Source: UBA7332 sp051652645
Lineage (GTDB): Bacteria > Bacteroidota > Bacteroidia > Bacteroidales > UBA7332
Direction: 5' to 3'
Length of the DNA: 64,000 bases
Assembly (NCBI GenBank): GCA_051652645.1
Contig: JBOFUP010000021.1
Coordinates: 1 to 64,000 of the forward strand
Shown here: positions 35,601 to 44,900 of the stretch, piece by piece
Position numbering within the stretch: position 1 is the stretch's first letter
Layout of the letters: each line of letters opens with the position of its first letter
Program-made: the position numbers and the translations under genes
The notes under the pieces: generated by a model
What the model was told of the DNA's origin: nothing
Seen by the model: the letters and a program-made list of their open reading frames with translations, nothing else
The model's database searches: none

Positions 35601-37819
35601 TAAAAAAAGTATCCGTGACTATTTTTGCTGCGTTGATATCAGTATCTAATATCTTTGCACAAGAGAGAGCTAGCGCCCTCAACCTACTTCCCATTCCACT
35701 GCATGTTGTTGAGAATAGTGGAGAGTACATACTCAATCAAAACACACCTCTCTACTTCATTGGTGATTCTAGCGATAAGGAGTATCTGCAATCGCAACTA
35801 AAGAAGCTATTTGGAACTAGTCTCAAAGAGGTAAATAGAGTTCCAAAGCGAGGCGGAGTATCTATAATCACAGACTCATCTCTTGATATACCCAAGGAGG
35901 GGTATCATCTGAACATTGGTAAACATGGAGTATCTATCAAAGCATCCCATAGTGATGGTGCTTTCTGGGCTATCCAGACTCTTTTTCAGATGTTGCCCAA
36001 TGGCATTTACTCTGGGGATATGATAACTCAAGCAGTAGTCCCATATGTTACTATTGATGACTCTCCTAGATTTGCTTGGAGAGGATTTATGCTTGATGTA
36101 TCTCGTCAATTTTTCCCTAAGGAGTATATCCTCAAATACATTGATTGGCTTTCAATGCACAAGATGAACAAGTTTCATTGGCATTTATCTGATGATAATG
36201 GATGGAGAGTAGAGATTAAGAAATATCCATATCTGACTGAAAAAGGAGCTTGGAGAGGAGAGAATGAGGTTACTCCTCCAGCCTATGGCTCAGGTAAGGG
36301 TAGATACGGTGGTTTTTATACCCAAGAGGATATTCGTGAGATTGTTGCTTATGCTAAGCAGAGACACGTGGAGGTGATACCAGAGATAGACCTTCCAGGT
36401 CATAGCCGCTCCTCTGTGGGGGCATATCCTGAGATAGCCTGTTTGGTTGATGAGAGTTCAATCAGTGTTAATGGTGAGGTTAGTAATCTTCTCTGTGCCT
36501 CTCGTGAGGAGAACTATAAGATGCTTGAGGATATCATAGCAGAGATGGCCGAACTATTTCCTTCAGAATATTTCCATGCTGGAGGAGATGAGGTGAATCC
36601 AGCACCGTGGACTAAGTGTGAAAAGTGTAATGCTCTTATGGAGAGTAATAAGTGGAGTGACCCTCATCAACTACAAAACTACTTCACCAGACGTATAGAG
36701 TCCATTCTTCTTAATTATGGAAAGAGAATGATAGGATGGAACGAGGTGATGAAAGGAGGAGAGTTAGACTCCTCAACTGTTGTCTTTGCTTGGCAATCTG
36801 CTAAATATGGCTTTGAAGCTGTTCGTCGTGGATGGGATTGTGTGATGATGCCAGGCAATTATACTTACATTGATATGCAACACTCTTCGTATGAGAGGGG
36901 ACACAACTGGGCTGGGGCTTTGGAGCTAGATAAGGTCTACTCATACGATCCTCTTGCCGGTGATACACTTACAACAGAGGAGCGCAACAGAGTTTTAGGT
37001 ATTCAAGCCTGCCTATGGGCTGAGAGTCTTGATAAACCTGCTCGTCAGGTCGAGTATCAGAGTTTTCCACGTCTTTCAGCTATCGCAGAGGTAGGATGGA
37101 GTGCACAAGAGAGAAGAGATTATGGTGATTTCTACGGTAGACTATATGGATCTCATCTGAATAGATTAAAGAGTGCAGGTGCTATTTTCCGTCTTAATCC
37201 ACCAAAATTAAACGTGGTGAATGGTAATATAGAGGTTATCTCACCTTACGATCTTGCACAAGTAAGATATACCATAGATGGTAGTGAACCCAATATTGAC
37301 TCTCCTTTGGCTCCAAGGTCACTTAAGCTAGAGCACTTTCCTCGTAACTACCGCTTCAAGGCGTGGTATCTAGATACGCCAAGTCCTGCTTTACCCCTCC
37401 CTGGGGTAGATTCTCTTCTTATGAAACCACAAGTTGAGGTGACCACTAATATGCCCGAGAGGGATCGATGGGGTGCGGCTTTAGCTGCTGATTGGAATCC
37501 TAACAGCTACTTTCGATCTACCCGTCCTTGTGCTTCGGGAGATTGGTTCAACTTCCAATTCGCTGAGCCTCTCTCTTGTGGTTCAATACATATTGAGACA
37601 GGACTTAGTAATATCTCACGCTATCAACTTATGGATGGGGTTGTAGAGGTGTCGTATGATGGTGATAACTTTGAGGAGATAGCTAAGATTACTGATGGTT
37701 CGGTTAAAATAGTGCCTGAAAGGGCTATTCAGCAACTTCGAATAAGAGTTCTTGCTGCAAATCATGAGCCTCTTTTAGTGATTAAAGATCTACGTATAGA
37801 GCCACTGTTGAGTGAGTAA
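35597..37819 (+). CDS. beta-N-acetylhexosaminidase, GH20
   Basis: Removes terminal beta-linked GlcNAc (or GalNAc) by substrate-assisted catalysis. Signal peptide ends near residue 21. A GH20b N-terminal domain (about 25-145) precedes the catalytic barrel: RFAWRGFMLDVSRQFFP, KFHWHLSDDNGWRVEIKKYP, HVEVIPEIDLPGHSRS, and YFHAGGDEVNPAPW with the catalytic pair D331-E332. The last 200 residues hold a chitobiase/FN3-like part and a discoidin-like sandwich. It overlaps the symporter by four bases and ends the locus; a strong terminator follows. With NamZ removing MurNAc, this enzyme could expose the next residue in turn. Confidence 0.93.
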   Translation: MIKKVSVTIFAALISVSNIFAQERASALNLLPIPLHVVENSGEYILNQNTPLYFIGDSSDKEYLQSQLKKLFGTSLKEVNRVPKRGGVSIITDSSLDIPKEGYHLNIGKHGVSIKASHSDGAFWAIQTLFQMLPNGIYSGDMITQAVVPYVTIDDSPRFAWRGFMLDVSRQFFPKEYILKYIDWLSMHKMNKFHWHLSDDNGWRVEIKKYPYLTEKGAWRGENEVTPPAYGSGKGRYGGFYTQEDIREIVAYAKQRHVEVIPEIDLPGHSRSSVGAYPEIACLVDESSISVNGEVSNLLCASREENYKMLEDIIAEMAELFPSEYFHAGGDEVNPAPWTKCEKCNALMESNKWSDPHQLQNYFTRRIESILLNYGKRMIGWNEVMKGGELDSSTVVFAWQSAKYGFEAVRRGWDCVMMPGNYTYIDMQHSSYERGHNWAGALELDKVYSYDPLAGDTLTTEERNRVLGIQACLWAESLDKPARQVEYQSFPRLSAIAEVGWSAQERRDYGDFYGRLYGSHLNRLKSAGAIFRLNPPKLNVVNGNIEVISPYDLAQVRYTIDGSEPNIDSPLAPRSLKLEHFPRNYRFKAWYLDTPSPALPLPGVDSLLMKPQVEVTTNMPERDRWGAALAADWNPNSYFRSTRPCASGDWFNFQFAEPLSCGSIHIETGLSNISRYQLMDGVVEVSYDGDNFEEIAKITDGSVKIVPERAIQQLRIRVLAANHEPLLVIKDLRIEPLLSE

Positions 37820-37840
37820 CATATAGATCTCAATAAGTTT

Positions 37841-37884
37841 GGTCTGAAATATAGGAGTGTATCCCTATATTTCAGACCTCTTTG
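37841..37884 (+). terminator. rho-independent terminator ending the peptidoglycan locus
   Basis: GGTCTGAAATATAGG (37841-37855) pairs perfectly with CCTATATTTCAGACC (37864-37878), followed by TCTTTG and TTTTCTTG. It begins 22 bases after the GH20 stop codon. Confidence 0.85.
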
Positions 37885-38163
37885 TTTTCTTGTTGAAACT
37901 TAACCGTCTCTGCCATTACGCCTACCGTCTCTTTAATGATAGTTATAATACAATGGACCGTCAAAGTAATATTGTAAAATTGGTATTACAATGGCAAATT
38001 TGGAACTCTGAGGATAAAAAATCCCTCTTTCTCTATCTTTACCTCTTGTTATTAACGTTTAGATGGCCTTGTTTTTACATAAACAGCTTCTCTAAGCCTT
38101 TTAACCAATAGATATCTGCCTTAACCTAATAAATAGTATAGAGTTTTTAAGCTAAATGATATG

Positions 38164-38189
38164 GGTGGCAATAGAATCTTATTGCCACC
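38164..38189. repeat. 10-bp stem in repeat copy B, covarying with copy A
   Basis: GGTGGCAATA (38164-38173) pairs with TATTGCCACC (38180-38189). In copy A the stem reads GGTTGCAATA/TATTGCAACC. The two-sided T-A to G-C change preserves pairing. Confidence 0.8.
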
Positions 38190-38503
38190 TATTGCCATAC
38201 TCTATTGCCACCCTTAAAGCTCTGATTATAAGAGAGTGTTGCAATATGGCAATAGAAAACATTAAAAATAAGACTCTGTGTGATGATTTTACTGTTTTAT
38301 TAATAGTGATTTGTTAAACCCGATGATTTGTTAACTCTTTTGCCTTGCGGGTAGCTATACAAAAACATCAGTTCTTCAGCTACTACCTAACTCGAGGAAC
38401 CCTGAGTCTAATGGATGGTTAGCCTCAGCCGAACGAATCAAGACCCTCGGCCTAATTCAAAAAACGCTGTGAGATTACATGATTTTTGCTGTGAGTTTAG
38501 GGT

Positions 38504-38566
38504 AAAAACGCTGAGGGTTTAGGGTGTTATCTCCAAGAGATTTTACCCTAAACCCTCAGCGTTTTT
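38504..38566. repeat. perfect 22-bp hairpin, bidirectional terminator-like, in copy B
   Basis: The arm 38504-38525 (AAAAACGCTGAGGGTTTAGG plus GT) pairs without mismatch with 38545-38566, with a 19-base loop. A and T runs border it. Compared with copy A, CTCTGAGG/CCTCAGAG has become CGCTGAGG/CCTCAGCG, again a paired change. Confidence 0.85.
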
Positions 38567-38711
38567 TATAGTTCTTTTAAGCTATCTGTCATATAGTGTA
38601 GAGGTTTAATATGTAGGCTCATTTTTGTGGGCTTAGTAGTTGATATAAGGTGTAATTTGTACCTTTTGCTCATGGTTGAAATATTTGGAGTCGAAAACCG
38701 TAAAGTAAACC

Positions 38712-38752
38712 AATAGGTCTGAACCCTATTGAAGGATTCAGACCTATTTTTA
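38712..38752 (+). terminator. rho-independent terminator downstream of repeat copy B
   Basis: AATAGGTCTGAA (38712-38723) pairs with TTCAGACCTATT (38737-38748), followed by TTTTAT. The T run is on the + strand only. The GH20 operon already ends at 37841-37884, so this hairpin would serve a transcript starting in or near the repeat. Confidence 0.7.
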
Positions 38753-38828
38753 TCATCAAAAACCTTTGTAGGACAGCAATGAGTTGCTATCAGCTCAACT
38801 GACACTTCCTTTTAATATGCCTCAACAA

Positions 38829-38888
38829 TTTACAACAATAAGTCCCTACTCATCTATTGATAGACGAGTAGGGACTTATTATTGTAAA
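38829..38888. terminator. hairpin downstream of the giant gene
   Basis: AATAAGTCCCTACTC and GAGTAGGGACTTATT form a 15-bp stem, extended by TTTACAA/TTGTAAA with one bulge. It lies 86 bases beyond the stop codon of the - strand giant gene and probably ends its message. The T tract is weak. Confidence 0.65.
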
Positions 38889-38973
38889 TTATGGATTTTA
38901 TCCGACAGCAAAGATGTTATGATTTGCTGTCGGACTTTTCCACTTCAATATTGAGTACAGGTAGTAAGATTAA

Positions 38974-41900
38974 TTACTGCTTCTTGCTTCCCTTTTTTGA
39001 GGGTTTTACCACCTCTTCAGTAGACTCTATTATCACCTCTTTAGGTGATGATGATAGATGTTTGATTACAGCATACTTTGCAGCAGCAATTGTTTCGCGG
39101 TTTACCTTTTCAATAACACTTCCGCGAGCTACATCCTCTAGAGTCACATATCCCTCGAGAAGCAGTAGCTGGATGATCATGTTGTTTATGTTTGTCTCGC
39201 TACTGTAGCCTTGAGCATGATAGAGTAGTTCCATCTTTGCGGTGAACTCCTGAGCAAACTCTGAGTAGTTAGGTAGGCTCATCAACTCTTGGTAGGTCTC
39301 GCTGAAGCTAGAGAGTTCAATGTTGAGGTTTGGATTAACCAATAGTGGGCTGAACTGGTGTGAAGGATCGACAGGATGGAAGTTTACAAGGTTACTCATA
39401 TCCACACTCATTGAGATGTCATCCATGCGGCGGTAGTCAGCTTTGCGCATCTCTTCGAGTTGGTAGATGAAGAAGTTGTATCTCCAGATCTCAGAGCTGT
39501 TCATAGCTCCTTTGAAGATATGGAAGTATTTCTCATTGATCAATCTCTTGACATTGCGTTTGCCTTGGTTGATCTCTGGTCTATTTATGCGCACCTCTTG
39601 GATGAGGTTCTTGAGCTCCATTGCAGCTTTTTGAGGACCAGTGATCTCGCGACCTTTCTTCCCAATCTCAGTTGATATAATCCCACATTTTATATTCTTG
39701 GCTTTGCCTTTACCGTCGTCACCACCATTCATACATTTGACAAGGCTCATCACTACCTCTAGCTGTCCCTCCTCAGCTATGAATGGTTGTCCGCCTGGAG
39801 TGCTAGCTATTGCGTCGTATATACTACTGAATATAGCTCTGTCAATAAGCATCTTCTCCTCAAGTCCATTCTCAATATTGATAGCTTGGGCAATGAATCT
39901 GTTGTGTATGATGTCGAAGCTAACTTGTTTGATGTTCCATCTCTCCTTTTTGCGAGTGAAGCATTTGTCTGAGAAGATCTGGTTAACGATCTGAGTTAGG
40001 TCTATCTTGTCAATCAGTTTGAAGGAGGAGGCTAGATAGTACACTCTCTCAATTGGGTCAAACTCCCAGTCGAGTATGTCATCTAGGTAGTTGCCATGTC
40101 GCGCCATAACATCTACAATGTTCTTGTCGGCAGTGTATCTCTTAAGCGTACGTTGGAAGTTTGGACCATCTTGGCTTGTAGCCTTCTCTTTGCGTTCGCC
40201 ATGCGAATCAATATATAGAAGGAAGTTCTCGGGGTTGTCAATGCGTGTTATACCAGCTTCCTCTTTTGAGTAGTTACCAGCAGATAGCATTATGTCTATC
40301 TTGTATGGCATGGTTATATCGCACATACCAGAGAGTGTTGAGCGAGAGTTGAGGTCTTCAACGTTGCTGTCGGCACTGTTCTCGAAGAGGTATTTGTAGT
40401 ACTTAATGTAGTCTGGGTCAAAGTCTGTTGTGCGACTGAAGTCACCAATCTCTGTACCCACTCCATATAGATTGCCTTGAGCGTCTTGGAACTCATGGAA
40501 CATGTCACCAGCGATGAACTTAACGGATCTTATCCCTTCGAGGTTGTTGCGAAGCCATTTGAGGATGAATGCAGCTATCATCTCTGATTTGCCAACGCCG
40601 CTATCGCCGTTTATCTCAATGACGAATATGCTTCCGTCGTTCTCCTCAACAGCGAAGAGTGACCCGTGGCGTGGGGAACCACCCATCTCCTTTATCTTCT
40701 CATTGATGATAGTAAGGCGTGGTTTCTTAACATCTCCAAAATAGTCAGCTTTCTGCTTGAGTGGCGTTACTATACATTTGATGTTACCCTTTGGCCCTTT
40801 GATGTCGAAGTATCCTATCTGAGGGAATGAGATTAGTTTCTCAGGTGCCCCGAGGAAGCTTATCACATCAGGTACGAAGTTCTGTATGTCATCTAGGGTT
40901 ATATCTTCGGTGTAGTTTAGTCTGTAGTTGTCGGTTAGGTACTTCATATACCCCTTTTGGAATACAACTAGCTCCTTTACCATACCGTGTTTTACGATCT
41001 TACAGCGATAGTCATCTGCGTCCATTGTTTCAATGAATCGAGCCAAACGGTTTGAGAAGAACTCCGAGTCTGGGCGTAGCTCAAGTAGTCTGAGATATTC
41101 ATTACCTCCTTTGTTATCGCCACTCTTATCTCTTGAGCATGCTCTGTCAACTTTGTGGAAAGGGTACTCTCGCTTTTTGGCATCAGTGACTATACGAGTA
41201 TGCTCCTGCACTGCTTGTTCAGAGGCTATCACTCCGCACTTGGACATAAGTCGGTTGATCCAACTGATGGCTCCATCGTTGAACTCTTCAAGAGTAGTAT
41301 TCTTCATCTCGAAACCGCGGTATAGGGATATTCCGTGTTGCACCATCTGGTTGATGCTTGAGTTCTGCTTGCGGAAGGCTGTCTCAACGATTCGCACCAT
41401 TGTGTGTGTATATCGTTTGTAGTAGTCAGTACCTTTTGTGCGCTTTATCATGCTGATGAAGAAGAGTACAACTTTTCGGCTGACGATGTGTATTTCATCC
41501 TCGGTTATCTTGATATCTTTTCGACGCATTATGTAGCTACTGATCTCTTGTAGTTCGCGAGGAAGTATCTCAGTGATAAACTCCTCTGTCACCATCTTGA
41601 GTTCAGCATCATCGAGTTCTTCTATTTTGTTGCTGAAGAATTGCAGCTTCTGAATGACGAGTTTGAAGAATGAGTCATCATTGTGAAGAAGGTATAGATA
41701 TAGTATTCTATCAGTGATAGATTTGTCAGCACCTATGCCTTGAGCAATAGTGTCCATAATATATCCTATACTCTTCTGTGATAGTCTACTATTCTTGAAT
41801 CCCTCTTGCTGGCGAAGTTTGTTTATGAACTCATCTACCCATATCTGAAGGTTTAGCTCAGAGATAGGTATTCCAACAATCTCTTCGAATACTTCGCCAG

Positions 41901-44900
41901 TAAGGCTCACTATCTCACGTCTGCTAGGCTCTAGTTGACTCTTCTCGAAGTTTAGATTAAAGTGTATGAGTATCTCTCGTATATACTTCTTCAGTATGAC
42001 GTTTATGCCTTCTAGTTTGGCTTTGTCAAGCTCAGCATTACCTGTGGCATCAATGGCGAGTATCTTCATCTTACTATCTGAGAATAGTATGTGTTCCATC
42101 TCGATGAGTATCTCTCGCATGACGTTGCGGTCGGCTGGATCGTCTAATACATGTTCGTTTGGTTGGAATCCCTTCTTGTTGGTAATGTATTTAAGGATTA
42201 CAGCCTTGCCATACTTAGAGCTAACGGTGTTGAAGTCTAGGTCGGCAATGTCTGGTACGCTCTTGTAAATCTGTGCTAGTAGTGTCTCGTAGACTTTAGT
42301 GAATGCCGCACTGCGGATAAATTCGGATACATCACGGCAGCTTCCTATCTTGTCGCCGTGGAGTTCGATGACAGAGTTTACAGATCTGTCGATAGTGGTG
42401 ATTGATACACCGCTTCTCTCTGGTGATGCATGGTATAGCGTGCGTATATCTCTAAGCTGAAGAGAAGGCGCAATGTCTCTTTTGAAAGAAGAGGAGTACT
42501 CATAGTCTTGTAGTATTTGACGCATAAGCTCCTTGTCTTTGTCACCATAGTCGAAAATTTGATCAAGAATAGTGTGGCTCTCTACCTCATCATTGCTAGG
42601 GTCTGATCTTTTGTCAGAGAAAATCTTCCAATATCGCATGAAGATAGTGAAGGCATCTTTTAGTTCTGCTCTGAAAGTGGTGAGGCTTGAGGCTTTGTCC
42701 TCGAGATATCCACCTACGGAGAATCTTACCAAACCTGTTGGGTATGGTACGACAGCCACTCCACGGTATAGTGCGAGGTATTGGCTGAAGGTAAGTATGT
42801 CGGCATATGAGAAGCCACCTCTTATTCGGAAGTTAAAGAGGTATGAACCGTCAGAGGCAATCCACTCGATATTTGGATTGTTAAACTTATGAGAAACCTC
42901 AATAGCTGCTTCTTTTGCTAAAGATAGCCTCTCGAGTGATTCGGTGCGGAAGTTCTTGTTTACCCTGAACTTATTCAGGTTGCTAACTAGTTGACGCTGA
43001 TACTCAACATAGAATGGTTTGCCATCATACTTGAAGTCGTCTGGAACGGCAAGAACATCTAGCTTATCTAGAGCTAGTAGCTCGTCAAGAAGGAAGATGT
43101 ATAGAGGGCTACCCTCGAATCCTGCTGTCTTGTGTAGTTGACGATTTGTTTTGCTATTAGCATTGTACTGCTTTGTGCGTCCAATTTGCTCAAGTATAAA
43201 TTTGATTATTGTCTCTTTTATCTTATGTCTAGAAGCACTCTTGGGTAGTTCACTCTCTAATGTGTCTTTTATACTCTTTGATATCTGTGCAATCTCAAGA
43301 AGATTGTTGAGCATCAGTAGTGAGCAGTTGTTTCCGTGAGAGGATGAGTTGTGCTTACGAACGTATTCTATTACATCTTTAGCTTGTGGCGTAACGGCTA
43401 GAGCTCCTAGTCTATCACCTGTTGCAGATAGGTTTTTTGTTGTGGAGAGAGAGGAAACAGCCTTAATATTTCCCTGCGACTGTATGTTGTTAATGATATA
43501 TCTAGACAGTGATCTCCACTTTGGCATATTTTCTCCATCTACCTTCACGCTGTCGGCGTATGCTTCGTCTAGGAAGAGGGTGATCTTGGAGCTGTTGATT
43601 AGTCGCAAGAAGTTATTCACAGATTCACAGTTAAAGTCTGTGTAACCCGTAGGATTGTTTGGATCGTTGAGTAGTATGGTTGTATTGTCACAGAAAAGAT
43701 CCCATAGCGATCCGCTCTCATCAAAGAGTGAGAGTGTTGATTTAATGCGAGTTAGTCTGTCGTGCAGTCGTTGGTATGCTACTCTTCCATCCTCTAGGTT
43801 TTCAATCTCAATGTCGAATGGATTAATATCGAATCTGTCGTCTGGAAGAAGGTCTTTGTACTCCCAAGCTTGCATGGCATTGTATATGATGTATGGCTTA
43901 GGCCTTCCATTGGAGTTGAAAAGGAGATCGCGTATGATCATCTGTACTGAGTCAGATACGGATGTTTGTTCTAGATTGCCTAATGCAGCCAAGAACTCTT
44001 TGACAATTGATTGCTCATCTGTTGAAAGGGCATAGTATTTCTCCCTAATTCCAAGATCATTGAGGAAATTGTCGTATCTGCCTTTGTTATTTGACTCGTT
44101 TTCTATCTTACTAATGTATGCTTGATACTTCTCTAGGAATAGATTTATTCCGAAGTTCTTGTGGAAATGATTCTTAAGTGTACGCTCGTAGTTGCTTGGG
44201 ATAATGTCAAGGATTAGTCGACAAGCGCGCATCACCTTCTCAGAAAGAGGCTTGTATGGTTTTTGTAGTAGGTATTTGCCGTAGGTTCTGATTTGGTTTC
44301 TACCACCACCTTCTAATACGCTAAGTATCTCTATATGTTCGCTAGAGGAGTAGAAGTATTGACGCATACGCAACTCGAACTCTTCTATTAGTTCGCGCGT
44401 TTGCTCTTGTCTGAGCTCCTCTTTGTGGCAGTTTTCAAGGAAGTAGATAAAGTCGTGAAGTTTTTCAAGTGAGAATTTATCTTCTATAATCTTTCGAGAG
44501 AAATGATCTAATTTAAAGAGGTTGATCTGCTTAATTGGGTCATTGTCTCCACCTAATTGATCTTTGATTACTCGCTGTATCTCTTGTTCATATGATGAAA
44601 TCTGTATCTCTATTTTCTCACGGAACTCAGCTAGATAGGATGGGTTTACACTCTCAAGAATGAGTCGTAGGTTCATCTGTGTATTTGCGGGTGCACCTAA
44701 CTTCTTTGTGTGTACTTTATTTAGGGCATTAATAATGCCATTATGGAAACAGAAAACAAGGGATGTATTTGAACTTCGGCTCTCGCGTGAATCGTCAACG
44801 ATGACAAGGCGAGTGAGTAGTGGGAACCACTTATCACCAGAGTATGGATTTACTCTTGAATGGCGAACTTTTACAACAAATATGGAGGTCGTATCTTCAA

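Larger units (their letters stand above)
37973..38628 (+). repeat. long non-coding repeat, copy B
   Basis: Colinear, same-orientation partner of 1973-2625, separated by almost exactly 36 kb. Blocks shared with copy A include the 30-base identical block at 38128-38157, the tandem TATTGCCACC units at 38180-38212, GCAATATGGCAATAGAAAAC, ACTCTGTGTGATGATTTT, the CTTCAGCTACTACC region and the final hairpin. An ORF of 84 codons (37857-38111) crosses its left edge but has no counterpart in copy A. The unit is preceded by a terminator and followed by one at 38712, consistent with an independent + strand transcript, though no promoter was identified. Confidence 0.8.

Noticed and set aside
37857..38111. 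84-codon + strand ORF
   Set aside because: It begins inside the GH20 terminator hairpin, crosses the edge of repeat copy B, has no counterpart in copy A and an odd composition. Chance frame.
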